Source: Streptomyces galbus (GTDB lineage Bacteria; Actinomycetota; Actinomycetes; Streptomycetales; Streptomycetaceae). Taken from it: DNA of 64,000 bases. The position numbers and the translations under genes are program-made. Where the stretch lies: the NCBI RefSeq assembly GCF_005280195.1, contig NZ_SZPR01000011.1:62001-126000 (forward strand), given 5' to 3'. Below the pieces are notes generated by a model. That model was not told the origin of the DNA and did no database searches. It saw only the letters and a program-made list of their open reading frames with translations. Positions 18,542 through 28,063 of the stretch are shown here, piece after piece (the stretch's first letter is position 1; every line of letters starts with the position of its first letter).

Positions 18542-19399
18542 CTACGGCAGCGTCAGGATGTCCGCGCCCGTCTCCGTGACCACCAGGGTGTGCTCGAACT
18601 GGGCCGTGCGCCTGCGGTCCTTGGTGACGACCGTCCAGCCGTCGTCCCACATCTCGTACTCGTGGGTGCCGAGCGTCAGCATCGGCTCGATCGTGAACGT
18701 CATCCCCGGCTGCATCACCGTCGTCGCGTGCGGGCTGTCGTAGTGCGGGATGATCAGGCCCGAGTGGAACGACGAGTTGATGCCGTGCCCGGTGAAGTCC
18801 CGCACCACGCCGTAGCCGAAGCGCTTGGCGTACGACTCGATGACGCGGCCGATGACGTTGATCTGCCGGCCCGGCCGGACCGCCTTGATCGCGCGGTTCA
18901 GCGACTCCCGGGTGCGCTCCACGAGCAGCCGTGACTCCTCGTCGACGTCACCGACCAGGTAGGTGGCGTTGTTGTCGCCGTGCACCCCGCCGATGTACGC
19001 GGTGACGTCCAGGTTGACGATGTCGCCGTCGCGCAGCACCGTCGAGTCCGGGATGCCGTGGCAGATGACCTCGTTGACGCTGGTGCACAGCGACTTGGGG
19101 AAGCCGCGGTAGCCGAGCGTGGACGGGTAGGCGCCGTGGTCGCACAGGTACTCGTGCGCCACCCGGTCCAGTTCGTCGGTGGTGACGCCGGGCGCGATGA
19201 TCCTCGCGGCCTCGGCCATCGCCCGCGCGGCGATCCGCCCGGCGGTGCGCATCGCCTCCACGATCTCGGGAGTCTGCACCTCAGGGCCCGTGTACGGCGT
19301 CGGCGCGGGCTTGCCGACGTACTCGGGGCGGCGGATGTTTCCGGGCACGGTACGGGTGGGGGACAGCTCCCCTGGGACGAGCAGCGACTGGCCAGACAT
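18542..19399 (-). CDS. map: type I methionine aminopeptidase
   Basis: 285 residues. Removes the initiator methionine from new proteins in the cytoplasm. The N-terminal extension has [10 protein letters not shown], typical of actinobacterial type Ic enzymes. Metal ligands are in DIVNLDVT and [11 protein letters not shown] (two Asp), GHGINSSFH (His), FTIEPML (Glu) and QFEHTLVVT (Glu); VICHGIPD carries the substrate-contacting His. Streptomyces usually have several map paralogues. Divergent from the small gene at 19457. Confidence 0.96.
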   Translation of the reverse strand: MSGQSLLVPGELSPTRTVPGNIRRPEYVGKPAPTPYTGPEVQTPEIVEAMRTAGRIAARAMAEAARIIAPGVTTDELDRVAHEYLCDHGAYPSTLGYRGFPKSLCTSVNEVICHGIPDSTVLRDGDIVNLDVTAYIGGVHGDNNATYLVGDVDEESRLLVERTRESLNRAIKAVRPGRQINVIGRVIESYAKRFGYGVVRDFTGHGINSSFHSGLIIPHYDSPHATTVMQPGMTFTIEPMLTLGTHEYEMWDDGWTVVTKDRRRTAQFEHTLVVTETGADILTLP

Positions 19400-19456
19400 G
19401 GAGCGAGTCTAACGAGCGGGCATCGGGGAACATGTCGGAGGCGAGAGGAGCTGGTC

Positions 19457-19690
19457 ATGGCCCTGTTCAAGAAGCGCACGGTCGGCAAGCCGGGCGAGTG
19501 GTACTACTGCCTGGAGCACCACAAGGTGGAGGAGGGGCCCGACTGCCCCGCCAAGGACCGCTTCGGTCCGTACACCTCCCGGCAGGAGGCGGAGCACGCG
19601 ATGCAGACGGCCCGCGAACGCAACCTCGAGTGGGAGAACGACCCGCGCTGGCACGACGCCACCGCGGGCGGCACGAAGGACGACGACTAG
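19457..19690 (+). CDS. conserved small protein, 77 residues
   Basis: ATG at 19457 preceded by GAGGAG. The sequence KPGEWYYCLEHHKVEEGPDCPAKDRFGPY contains C, HH and C, so metal binding is possible, and then RQEAEHAMQTARERN forms a helix. The end is acidic and disordered. Widespread in Streptomyces next to map in my recollection; no function is assigned. It converges with and overlaps the MFS gene stop by 4 bp. Confidence 0.8.
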   Translation: MALFKKRTVGKPGEWYYCLEHHKVEEGPDCPAKDRFGPYTSRQEAEHAMQTARERNLEWENDPRWHDATAGGTKDDD

Positions 19691-21066
19691 GGCGAACCCT
19701 GGGCGTCCCCGGCGGCGTGTGCCGCCGGGGCGCGTCCCTCCCGCATGCGGCGGGCGTGCTCGTTGGTGCGCTCGTCGTAGGACATCAGCGCCGGCAGGCA
19801 CAGCGCGAGCAGGCCCACCGCCCCCGCGCACAGCACCCCGCCCGACCACACGGACGCGCGCACGCCCCACCGCGCGGCGAACGCGCCGCTGCGGACCTGG
19901 CCGAGGGTCGGCCCCACCGAGTACGACAGCAGCTCGATGCCGGCCAGCCGCCCGCGCAGCTCGTCCGGGATGGTCTGGTTCCACATGGCGCCCCGGAAGA
20001 CGCCGCTGACCATGTCGCAGCCGCCGGCGACGGTCAGGCACAGCAGCACCAGCCAGACGTCGTGCACGAGTCCCGCACCGGCGACGGCCAGCCCCCACAG
20101 CGCGGCGGACAGCACCACCATCCGGCCGTGCCGGTGGACGCGTGAGACCCAGCCGCTGGTCAGGCTCACCACCAGCGCCCCGGCGGGCACCGCCGCGTAC
20201 ATCAGGCCGAGCGACCACTCGGCGTCCAGCTCGTCCGCCAGGAACGGCAGCACGGCCAGCGGCATGGCCAGGAACATCGCGGCGAGGTCCACGGCGTAGG
20301 TGCCGAGCAGCTCCTTGCGGCTCCAGGCGTACCGGGCGCCCTCGGCGATGGCCCGCAGGGAGGGCCTGCCCGCCGCGTGCGAGGCGGGCGAGGGCGCGAT
20401 GCGCACGACCAGGACCACGGACACCACGAAGGTCAGCAGGTCCGCGCCGTAGGCCCAGCCGAGGCCGGCGTAGGCCACGACGACCCCGGCGACGGCCGGT
20501 CCGGCGACCCCGCCGACCGTCCAGCGCAGGGAGTTCAGCGCGGCCGCGGCCGGCAGGTGGTCGTGGGCGACGATCCGCGGCCACAGGGAGTCCAGCGCGG
20601 GCCGCTGCACCGAGACCAGCGCGGAGGACAGGGCGGCGACCACGTACAGCGGCCACACGGCGGGCTCCGGCAGCAGCGCGTTGAGCAGCAGCCCGGCCGA
20701 CAGCAGCCCCTGGCCCGCCTCGGTCCGCACGATCAGCTTGCGCTTGTCCAGCGCGTCGGCGAGGGCACCGCCGTACAGCCCGAACACCAGCAGCGGCACC
20801 AGCTCGACGGCGCCGATCGCCCCGACGGCCGCGGCGGACCCGGTCAGCTCCTTGATCTGCACGGGCAGCGCGACGAACGTCAGGAAGCTGCCGAACCCCG
20901 ACACCAGCCCCGACACCCACAGCCGCCGGAAGTCCCGCGAGGCCCGCCAGGGAGCCAGGTCCGGCAGCACGGACCGCAGGCCCTTTGCAGGGGCGGCAGG
21001 GGCGGCGGGGGCGCCGGGCGGCTCGGGAGCGGCGGGGGGCGGGGATACGGGTGCTGCGTCGGTCAC
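19687..21066 (-). CDS. MFS transporter, enterobactin-exporter-like (MFS_3) family
   Basis: 459 residues from GTG at 21066. A Pro/Ala-rich N-terminal tail (about 30 residues) precedes 12 membrane helices beginning SRDFRRLWVSGLVSGFGSFLTFVALPVQI, the MFS_3/EntS-like opening. VFGLYGGALADALDKRKLI is the loop 2-3 motif. Likely proton-driven exporter; the substrate is not deducible. Confidence 0.92.
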   Translation of the reverse strand: MTDAAPVSPPPAAPEPPGAPAAPAAPAKGLRSVLPDLAPWRASRDFRRLWVSGLVSGFGSFLTFVALPVQIKELTGSAAAVGAIGAVELVPLLVFGLYGGALADALDKRKLIVRTEAGQGLLSAGLLLNALLPEPAVWPLYVVAALSSALVSVQRPALDSLWPRIVAHDHLPAAAALNSLRWTVGGVAGPAVAGVVVAYAGLGWAYGADLLTFVVSVVLVVRIAPSPASHAAGRPSLRAIAEGARYAWSRKELLGTYAVDLAAMFLAMPLAVLPFLADELDAEWSLGLMYAAVPAGALVVSLTSGWVSRVHRHGRMVVLSAALWGLAVAGAGLVHDVWLVLLCLTVAGGCDMVSGVFRGAMWNQTIPDELRGRLAGIELLSYSVGPTLGQVRSGAFAARWGVRASVWSGGVLCAGAVGLLALCLPALMSYDERTNEHARRMREGRAPAAHAAGDAQGSP

Positions 21067-21157
21067 GAGATGCCATGGTCCGGCCCGCCGTGACCTCCGG
21101 CAAACGTTTTTCCCGGCCGGCGCGCCCGTCGACCCCCTCCAGGCGCGGCCGGTCGTC

Positions 21158-21757
21158 TCACCAGGGCGAGGGCGGGGGCTCCGTCAGGGACTCCGCCAGG
21201 CGGGACAGGGCGTCGCGGAAGCGGCGGCGGCCCCGCGGGCGCGGGACGGCGTTCTCCCCGGCCGCCGCGCTCACCAGGTGCTGCACGGTGTCCAGGTCCA
21301 GCTCCGCGCCCTCGGGAACGGGCAGCACCTCGTGGGCCAGCGCGGGCAGCTCCCCGTCCCCGGCCCCGAGCGCCAGCACCGTCACCCCGCCCCGCCGGGC
21401 CCCGGCCACCCGCTCGAGCAGCGCCGCGTCCTCCCGCTCCGCCACCACCAGCAGCGTCTCGCCCCGCCGGGCCGCCTCGATCCGCCCCAGGCCGACCGCC
21501 AGGTGCGCCGGGTCCGAAGGGCGCGCGTCGTGCCGCACCAGCGTCGGCGCCAGCTCCGGCGTGCCCGACCAGGCCGCCTCGTCCACCAGGTGCGCCGCCA
21601 GGTGCCACGGCTCGTACGCGGCCGTCCCCACCAGCAGCAGCCCGCCCCCGTGCGCCACCACCGAGCCGCGCAGCGCCCCGGCGAACCTCCGCGTCGCCCC
21701 CAGCCACTCGGTCCCGGCGAGCACTTCGCGCAGCAGCGCGACCCGTACGGCGTCCAT
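21158..21757 (-). CDS. conserved hypothetical protein, SIS-like
   Basis: 199 residues from ATG at 21757. Residues 30-130 alternate hydrophobic strands and helices: GGGLLLVGTAAYEPWHLAAHLV, ETLLVVAEREDAALLERV, VTVLALG. This is reminiscent of a SIS sugar-isomerase-like Rossmann fold. A C-terminal Arg-rich tail ends RLAESLTEPPPSPW. It is divergent from the F420 reductase gene, with 99 bp between the starts. The fold guess is weak. Confidence 0.7.
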   Translation of the reverse strand: MDAVRVALLREVLAGTEWLGATRRFAGALRGSVVAHGGGLLLVGTAAYEPWHLAAHLVDEAAWSGTPELAPTLVRHDARPSDPAHLAVGLGRIEAARRGETLLVVAEREDAALLERVAGARRGGVTVLALGAGDGELPALAHEVLPVPEGAELDLDTVQHLVSAAAGENAVPRPRGRRRFRDALSRLAESLTEPPPSPW

Positions 21758-21856
21758 GACCCCGCATCCTGGCCCGGCGGCGGGGCCCGCGCGGGGCGTT
21801 CGCGGCGGATTCCCCCGACCGGGCGACCAGGACCCGGCCCCACGTACAGTCGGCCC

Positions 21857-22573
21857 ATGACCTCTTCCGACAGTGCACAGGCTGCCCCCCAGAAGGCCCC
21901 CGCCAAGGACCCGTGGGACCTGCCCGACGTCTCCGGCCTCGTCGTCGGCGTGCTCGGCGGCACCGGGCCGCAGGGCAAGGGCCTCGCGTACCGCCTCGCC
22001 AAGGCCGGCCAGAAGGTGATCATCGGCTCGCGCGCCGCCGACCGCGCGCGGACCGCCGCCGAGGAGCTCGGTCACGGCGTCGAGGGCGCCGACAACGCCG
22101 AGTGCGCCCGGCGCAGCGACGTCGTGATCGTCGCCGTGCCGTGGGAGGGCCACGGCGACACCCTCGCGTCCCTGCGCGAGGACCTCGCGGGCAAGCTCGT
22201 CGTGGACTGCGTCAACCCGCTCGGCTTCGACAAGAAGGGCGCCTACGCCCTCCGGCCCGAGGAGGGCAGCGCCGCCGAGCAGGCCGCCGCCCTGCTGCCG
22301 GACTCCCGCGTCACGGCCGCCTTCCACCACCTGTCCGCGGTGCTGCTGCAGGACCCGTCGATCGAGGAGATCGACACCGACGTGATGGTGCTCGGCGAGG
22401 AGCGCGCCGACGTGGAGACCGTGCAGGCGCTGGCCGGGCGCATCCCCGGCATGCGCGGCGTCTTCGCCGGCCGGCTGCGCAACGCCCACCAGGTGGAGTC
22501 CCTGGTCGCCAACCTGATCTCCGTCAACCGCCGCTACAAGGCGCACGCCGGGCTGCGCGTCACCGACGTGTGA
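21857..22573 (+). CDS. npdG: F420H2:NADP+ oxidoreductase
   Basis: 238 residues. LVVGVLGGTGPQGKGLAYRLAKAG is the dinucleotide-binding motif that defines NADPH-dependent F420 reductases (residues about 28-52), then VIIGSRAADRA binds the NADP phosphate, and VIVAVPWEGHG, VVDCVNPLGFDKKG, VTAAFHHLSAVLL and LRNAHQVESLVANLISVNRRYK complete the family pattern. It moves hydride between NADP(H) and deazaflavin F420, supplying F420H2 for reductases in secondary metabolism and stress. Confidence 0.95.
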   Translation: MTSSDSAQAAPQKAPAKDPWDLPDVSGLVVGVLGGTGPQGKGLAYRLAKAGQKVIIGSRAADRARTAAEELGHGVEGADNAECARRSDVVIVAVPWEGHGDTLASLREDLAGKLVVDCVNPLGFDKKGAYALRPEEGSAAEQAAALLPDSRVTAAFHHLSAVLLQDPSIEEIDTDVMVLGEERADVETVQALAGRIPGMRGVFAGRLRNAHQVESLVANLISVNRRYKAHAGLRVTDV

Positions 22574-22636
22574 GCCGTGCGGGGCGATGGGGGACACTGG
22601 TCGGCGAAGCAGTGTCCCCCACAAGGAGCCAGCCCC

Positions 22637-22816
22637 ATGCCCCGCCTCGCCCTCTACGCCCTCGTGGTCTGCGTCCTCGCCGTCGCCGCCGCGGTCGTCT
22701 CCTTCGTCCAGGGCAACTGGCTGGGCATCGTGTGGGTGCTGCTGGCGGGCCTGTCGTCCAACATGACCTGGTACTACCTCAAGCGCGACAAGGTCAGGAA
22801 GTCCGTCGCGGGCTGA
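22637..22816 (+). CDS. small membrane protein, 59 residues
   Basis: AAGGAG at good distance before ATG 22637. Two hydrophobic helices: residues 3-24 (LALYALVVCVLAVAAAVVSF) and 29-47 (GIVWVLLAGLSSNMTWYYL), ending KRDKVRKSVAG, which places the tail inside. No known family. It may be co-transcribed with the F420 reductase gene 63 bp upstream. Confidence 0.75.
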   Translation: MPRLALYALVVCVLAVAAAVVSFVQGNWLGIVWVLLAGLSSNMTWYYLKRDKVRKSVAG

Positions 22817-22850
22817 GGCGCCGGGCCGGGGGACCGGCCCGGGCCGGCGG

Positions 22851-23651
22851 TCAGGAGACCGCGGCGCAGAAGTCGCTGGTGCCCTGCCAGAAGCGGTACA
22901 GGTCCTCGCCGCAGTACCGCTCGACGTCCCCGACGCCCAGGGCGTCCAGCACCGCGTAGATCGCGTCGAAGAACACGCCGTTGACCGACGGCACCATCAG
23001 CAGCGCGAACACGAACAGCAGCCCGAACGGCGCGAACGGCTCCACCTGCCGCCGCACCCCGTACGACAGCCACGGCTCGATCACGCCGTAGCCGTCCAGG
23101 CCCGGCACCGGCAGGAAGTTCAGGATCGCGGCCGTCACCTGGAGCAGCGCGAGGAAGGCGAGGGCGAAACGGAAGTCGGCCGGCACCCCGTCCAGCGCGT
23201 CCAGCCAGAACGGGGCCGTGCACACCAGCGCGAACACCACGTTCGTCAGGGGGCCGGCCGCCGAGATCAAACTGTGCTTCCAGCGCCCCTGGATCCGCCC
23301 GCGCTCGATGAACACCGCGCCGCCGGGCAGGCCGATCCCGCCCATGATCACGAAGATCACCGGCAGCACGATGCTCAGCACCGCGTGCGTGTACTTCAGC
23401 GGATTGAGCGTCAGGTAGCCCTTGGCGCCCACGGTGATGTCCCCGCCGTGCAGCGCGGTGCGCGCGTGCGCGTACTCGTGCAGGCACAGCGAGACGATCC
23501 AGGCCGCCGTCACGAACAGGAACACGGCGACGCCGGGCTGCGCGGCGAACCCGGTCCAGGTCGCCCAGCCCGTGACGGCGGTGACGGCCGCGATCCCGAG
23601 GAAGACGGGACTGATCCGCCGGTCGCTGCGACGGGTGGTGACGGTGGTCAT
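22851..23651 (-). CDS. site-2 protease-like zinc metallopeptidase (M50)
   Basis: 266 residues, six hydrophobic segments. CLHEYAHARTA near residue 65 is the HExxH zinc motif inside a membrane helix; NFLPVPGLDGYGV near residue 190 supplies the NxxPxPxLDG third-ligand motif. Intramembrane proteases of this type cut anti-sigma factors or handle other membrane substrates. A stand-alone member without PDZ domain, so the target is unknown. Start at ATG 23651 with GGAG upstream. Confidence 0.92.
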   Translation of the reverse strand: MTTVTTRRSDRRISPVFLGIAAVTAVTGWATWTGFAAQPGVAVFLFVTAAWIVSLCLHEYAHARTALHGGDITVGAKGYLTLNPLKYTHAVLSIVLPVIFVIMGGIGLPGGAVFIERGRIQGRWKHSLISAAGPLTNVVFALVCTAPFWLDALDGVPADFRFALAFLALLQVTAAILNFLPVPGLDGYGVIEPWLSYGVRRQVEPFAPFGLLFVFALLMVPSVNGVFFDAIYAVLDALGVGDVERYCGEDLYRFWQGTSDFCAAVS

Positions 23652-23834
23652 GGAAGCGGGCTCCTGGTGAGACGGGTCCGTACGGGTCTTCGGCCTGCCC
23701 GACCGTACCGGGCGCACACGGAAAACGTCTCGCGGTGGGCCGCCGGTTCCCGCAGGGTGATCCACGGCCCGGGCAGCGGCACCCCCCCCCGCTCCCCGTG
23801 ACCCGTCCCCCTACCACCGCAGAGACCGGAGAGA

Positions 23835-26800
23835 ATGAACCCCGTGCGCTACCGCATCCTCGGCACCGCCCAGGCAACCCGCCCCGACGGCACCCCCGTC
23901 GCGGTCGGCGGGACACGGTTGCGTGCCCTGCTGACCGTGCTCGCGCTGCGGGCCGGCCGGGCCGTGCCCGCGGGCCTGCTGGTCGAGGAGGTGTGGGCCG
24001 GTGACCCGCCCGCCGACGCCCCGGGCGCCCTCCAGGCGCTGGTCGGCCGGCTGCGCCGGGCCCTCGGTGCCGGGGCGGTCGCCTCCGTCGACGGCGGCTA
24101 CCGGCTCACCGCCGCCCCCGACGACGTCGACCTGCACCGCTTCGAGCGGCTGACCGCCGACGGCCTGGGCGCCCTGGCCGACGGCGACCCCGCCAAGGCC
24201 GCCGCCCTCCTCGACGACGCCCTCGCCCTGTGGCAGGGCCCGGTCCTCGCCGACCTGCCCGACCGCACCGCCGAGGCCGCCCGTCTCGGCGTCCGCCGGC
24301 TGGACGTCCTGCGCGCCCGCCACACCGCCGCGCTGGCCCTCGGACAGGCCGAGCAGGCCCTGCCCGAGCTGACCGCGCTGTGCGACGCCCACCCGCTGGA
24401 CGAGCCCCTGCAGGGCCTGCGCCTGCGCGCCCTGCGCGACGCGGGCCGCACCGCCGAGGCGCTGGCCGCCTACGCGGACGTACGCCGGCTGCTCGCCGAC
24501 CGCCTGGGCTCGGACCCGGGGCCGGAACTGCGCGCCCTGCACGCCGAGCTGCTCGACCCGCAGGACCGTTCCGCCGCCGCGCCGCCGCCCGGCGGACCGG
24601 GGCCCGCCGCACCGCCCGCCTCCGCAGGTCCGCGCGCGGGGTCTTCCCGGCCCGCGGCCCCCCAGGCGCCGGCCGCGCCGTCCGAGGGCGCCGCGCCGGC
24701 CCCCGCCGTCGGCAACCTGCGGGCGCGGCTGACCTCGTTCGTCGGCCGGGAGAGCGACATCGACGCCATCCGGGACGACCTCACCGGCGCCCGGCTCGTC
24801 ACGCTGCTCGGACCCGGCGGGGCGGGCAAGACCCGGCTGTCGCAGGAGGCCGCCGAGCGGGTCAGGGACGCGGCGCCGGACGGGGTCTGGCTGGCCGAAC
24901 TGGCCCCGGTGGACCTGCCCGAGGCCGTGCCGCAGGCCGTGCTGACCGCCGTGGGTGCCCGCGAGACCGTGCTGTACGGCGCCGGCGCCGAGGAGATGCG
25001 GGCCGTCGCCGATCGCCACGACGACCCCCTCGACCGGCTGGTCGAGCACTGCGGCCGGCGCCGGATGCTGATCATCCTCGACAACTGCGAGCACGTCGTC
25101 GGGGCCGCCGCCCGGCTCGCCGAGGAACTCCTCGCCCGCTGTCCCCGGTTGACGCTGCTCGCCACCAGCCGCGAACCCCTCGGCGTGCCCGGGGAGGTGC
25201 TGCGCCCCGTGGAGCCGCTGCCCGAGCCGGTCGCGCTGCGGCTGCTCGCCGAACGCGGGGCCGCCGCCCGCCCCGGCTTCCGCACCGCCGACGACCCCGA
25301 GGCCTGCGCGGAGATCTGCCGGCGCCTCGACGGCCTGCCCCTGGCCATCGAACTGGCCGCCGCCCGGCTGCGGATGATGACGCCCCGCCAGCTCGCCGAC
25401 CGCCTCGACGACCGCTTCCGCCTGCTCACCTCCGGCAGCCGCACCGTGCTGCCCCGCCAGCAGACCCTGCGCGCGGTCGTCGACTGGTCCTGGGACCTGC
25501 TCGACGCGGGCGAGCGCGAGGTGCTGGGCCGGCTGTCGGTCTTCGCGGGCGGCTGCGACCTGGCCGCCGCCGAGGCGGTGTGCGGCCCGCACGCGCTGGA
25601 GACACTGGGCTCGCTGGTCGACAAGTCCCTCGTCGTGGCGGGCCCCTCGGCCGACGGCGAGATGCGCTACCGGCTCCTGGAGACCGTCGCCGAGTACGCC
25701 GGCGAACGCCTCGACGAGACCGGTGGGCGCGCCGCCGCCGAGCGTGCCCACCTCACGTACTACCGCGAACTCGCCCGCACCACCGAGCCGTTGCTGCGCG
25801 GCGCGCAACAGCGCACCGCCATCGCCCGGTTCGAGCTGGAGTACGACAACCTGCGCACCGCGCTGCGCCGCGCCGTCGCCGACCGCGACGAACAGGAGGC
25901 GCTGTACCTCACGCTGTCGCTGACCGGGTACTGGGGGATGCGCGACCTGCGCCTGGAGACGCGCATCTGGTGCCGCGAGACGATGGCGCTGGGCCCCGAC
26001 CCGTTCACCGAGCCGGTCCGCCGGGCCGCCCCGGTGTGGCGCCGGGTCACCGACGACCCGCCCCCGCTGTCCGGCGAGGAGTTGCTGGAGGCGCGGCGCG
26101 GTGTCCACCTCGCCCACCTGGCCTGCATGGACACCGAACTGGACGCCTGGCAGAACCCGCGGGCGCAGGCCAAGCTGCGCGCGATCGCCGGCGCCTACGG
26201 GCCCGGCCTGCCGCAGACCTGCCGGCTGCCGGGCGCGCTGTGGTTCTACGCGGTGATGCTGACCGGTGACATGGAGCGGCTGCGCGAGCTGATCGACGCC
26301 AACGTCCGCACCTGCCGGGAGACTCCCGGCTTCGAGTGGGAGCTGGCCTTCTGCCTGCAGTGGCGGGGCAACATCCTCGCCAACCGCACCGACTGGGCCG
26401 GCGACGCCGCCCAGGACGCCGAGGAGGCGCTGGGGATCTTCCGCCGCCTCGGCGACACCTGGGGCACCGCGGAGGCGCTGTCCGTGCGCGCCGAGGCGTA
26501 CGAGCGCGGCGGCGCCTACCGGGAGGCCGCGGCGGCCTTCGAGGAGGCCAGGGAGCAGGCCGAGGTGCTCGGTGCCCGCGCCCAGGTGGCGGTGCTCTCC
26601 GCGCGGCTGGGCAGCGTCCTGCTGGAGGCGGGGGAGGACGAGCGCGGCGAGCGCCTGCTGCGCGAGGTGATCGACCGGGGGGACGGCGCCGCCAACGAGG
26701 CGATGCCGGCGGCCCGGCTCTTCCTCGCCGGCCGGCTCGGCGTGACCGGCCGCATCGCCGAGGCCCGCGAACAACTGCGCCTGCTGCGCGAGGAGTTCGC

Positions 26801-27209
26801 CATCGCCCACTTCGCGGTGTTCGACGCGTTCATCCTGGGGGCGCAGGCGTGGCTGGACGCGCTGGACGGCTGCCACGAGCAGGCCCTGACGACGGTCCGG
26901 CGGGCCCTGGAACAGGCCGGCGACCCGCTCGCGCAGGTGATCGCCCCGCACATGCGCTGCGTGTACCTGACCGTCGCGGCCGTCGCCCTGGCCGGCCTGG
27001 ACGGGGGCGCCCGCGCGCACGACGGCGTCCGGCTGCTCGCCGTCGCGGACGCGCTGCTGCCGTCCGGGCACATCCGCTCCAGCATGGAGCGCGCCAGCCA
27101 CGAACTGGCCGTGCAGCGGCTGCGGGACGCACTGGGGGAGACGACGTACGCCCGCGCCTACGCCGAGGGCGGCGGCCTCTCCTTCGAGGAGGCCGCCGCC
27201 CTGCTGTGA
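23835..27209 (+). CDS. AfsR-like large regulator (SARP-BTAD-NB-ARC-TPR)
   Basis: 1124 residues. Residues 1-95: OmpR-type winged-helix DNA-binding domain of SARP regulators (RYRILGTAQATRPDG, GALQALVGRLRRALG). 95-240: bacterial transcriptional activation domain (DLHRFERL, ALALWQGPVLADL, AYADVRRLLADRLG). 245-290: Ala/Pro linker. 290-620: STAND ATPase with SFVGRESDI, LLGPGGAGKTR (Walker A, near 330), MLIILDNCEHVV (Walker B) and GLPLAIELAAARL. 620-1124: helical repeats of TPR type. AfsR-family proteins activate secondary metabolism or transporter genes in response to signals sensed through the ATPase/TPR part. The convergent ABC exporter genes follow 35 bp away. Confidence 0.93.
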   Translation: MNPVRYRILGTAQATRPDGTPVAVGGTRLRALLTVLALRAGRAVPAGLLVEEVWAGDPPADAPGALQALVGRLRRALGAGAVASVDGGYRLTAAPDDVDLHRFERLTADGLGALADGDPAKAAALLDDALALWQGPVLADLPDRTAEAARLGVRRLDVLRARHTAALALGQAEQALPELTALCDAHPLDEPLQGLRLRALRDAGRTAEALAAYADVRRLLADRLGSDPGPELRALHAELLDPQDRSAAAPPPGGPGPAAPPASAGPRAGSSRPAAPQAPAAPSEGAAPAPAVGNLRARLTSFVGRESDIDAIRDDLTGARLVTLLGPGGAGKTRLSQEAAERVRDAAPDGVWLAELAPVDLPEAVPQAVLTAVGARETVLYGAGAEEMRAVADRHDDPLDRLVEHCGRRRMLIILDNCEHVVGAAARLAEELLARCPRLTLLATSREPLGVPGEVLRPVEPLPEPVALRLLAERGAAARPGFRTADDPEACAEICRRLDGLPLAIELAAARLRMMTPRQLADRLDDRFRLLTSGSRTVLPRQQTLRAVVDWSWDLLDAGEREVLGRLSVFAGGCDLAAAEAVCGPHALETLGSLVDKSLVVAGPSADGEMRYRLLETVAEYAGERLDETGGRAAAERAHLTYYRELARTTEPLLRGAQQRTAIARFELEYDNLRTALRRAVADRDEQEALYLTLSLTGYWGMRDLRLETRIWCRETMALGPDPFTEPVRRAAPVWRRVTDDPPPLSGEELLEARRGVHLAHLACMDTELDAWQNPRAQAKLRAIAGAYGPGLPQTCRLPGALWFYAVMLTGDMERLRELIDANVRTCRETPGFEWELAFCLQWRGNILANRTDWAGDAAQDAEEALGIFRRLGDTWGTAEALSVRAEAYERGGAYREAAAAFEEAREQAEVLGARAQVAVLSARLGSVLLEAGEDERGERLLREVIDRGDGAANEAMPAARLFLAGRLGVTGRIAEAREQLRLLREEFAIAHFAVFDAFILGAQAWLDALDGCHEQALTTVRRALEQAGDPLAQVIAPHMRCVYLTVAAVALAGLDGGARAHDGVRLLAVADALLPSGHIRSSMERASHELAVQRLRDALGETTYARAYAEGGGLSFEEAAALL

Positions 27210-27216
27210 CGTCCAC

Positions 27217-27237
27217 GGGCCGGACCCGGGGTCCGTG
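27217..27237. terminator. possible bidirectional terminator
   Basis: GGACC-CGG-GGTCC at 27222-27234 forms a short GC-rich hairpin in the 35-bp gap between two converging genes. There is no T tract, as is usual in Streptomyces. Confidence 0.4.
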
Positions 27238-27244
27238 CACCGGG

Positions 27245-28063
27245 TCAGTTCTTCGTGCGGAACTTGTGGATGGCCACCGGCGCCATCACCGCGGTGAGCC
27301 CCACCGACCAGGCCAGCGTCACCCACAGGTCGTGCGCGACGGGGCCGCCGAGCATCAGGCCGCGCGCGGTGTCGGCGAGCGCGGACAGCGGGTTGTAGTC
27401 GGTGAAGTTCTGCAGCCAGCCCGGCATCGAGGCGGTCGGCGCGAAGATCGAGGAGCCGAACTGCAGCGGCATCAGCACCAGGAAGCCCATCGCCTGCACC
27501 GACTGGGCGCTCTTCATCACCACGCCCAGGGTGAGGAACACCCACATCAGCGCCGAGCCGAACACCGCGGACAGCCCGATGGACGCGAGCATCCCGGTCC
27601 AGTGGGTGATGTCGAAGCCGACCAGCACCGCCACGATCATCAGCACCACGGTGGCGAACAGCATCCGCAGCAGCTCGACGGCGATCTTGGCGACGAGCAC
27701 CGAGCCGCGTCCGATGGGCAGCGAGCGGAACCGGTCCATGACACCGGAGTTGAAGTCGGTGTTGAAGCCGGTGCCCACGCCCTGGGCCATGTTCATCCCC
27801 ATCATGGCCATCAGGCCGGGCACCACGTACTGCACGTACTGGTCCTGCCCGCCGCCCATCGACGCCCCGATGGAGCCGCCGAAGACGTACACGAACAGCA
27901 GGGTGAAGATCACCGGGAAGAGGATGGCGTCGAACATCGACTCCGGGTCCTGGCGGATCCACAGCAGGTTGCGGCGGATCAGCGCCCCGGTGTGGCGCAG
28001 GTGGGCGCGCAGCGGGATGGGGGCGTCCCCGGCGGCCGTGGGGGTCAGGGTGGCGGCGCTCAT
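27245..28063 (-). CDS. ABC-2 type exporter permease, DrrB-like
   Basis: 272 residues with six membrane helices. HTGALIRRNLLWIRQDPESMFDAILFPVIF is the conserved ABC-2/DrrB N-terminal region; YVVPGLMAMMGMNMAQGVG and DRFRSLPIGRGSVLVAK are further family blocks. Forms the membrane channel for the ATPase encoded just upstream; the start codon overlaps the ATPase stop (ATGA, 4 bp), so translation is coupled. Daunorubicin-type drug or lipid export is the family role; the substrate is unknown. Confidence 0.94.
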   Translation of the reverse strand: MSAATLTPTAAGDAPIPLRAHLRHTGALIRRNLLWIRQDPESMFDAILFPVIFTLLFVYVFGGSIGASMGGGQDQYVQYVVPGLMAMMGMNMAQGVGTGFNTDFNSGVMDRFRSLPIGRGSVLVAKIAVELLRMLFATVVLMIVAVLVGFDITHWTGMLASIGLSAVFGSALMWVFLTLGVVMKSAQSVQAMGFLVLMPLQFGSSIFAPTASMPGWLQNFTDYNPLSALADTARGLMLGGPVAHDLWVTLAWSVGLTAVMAPVAIHKFRTKN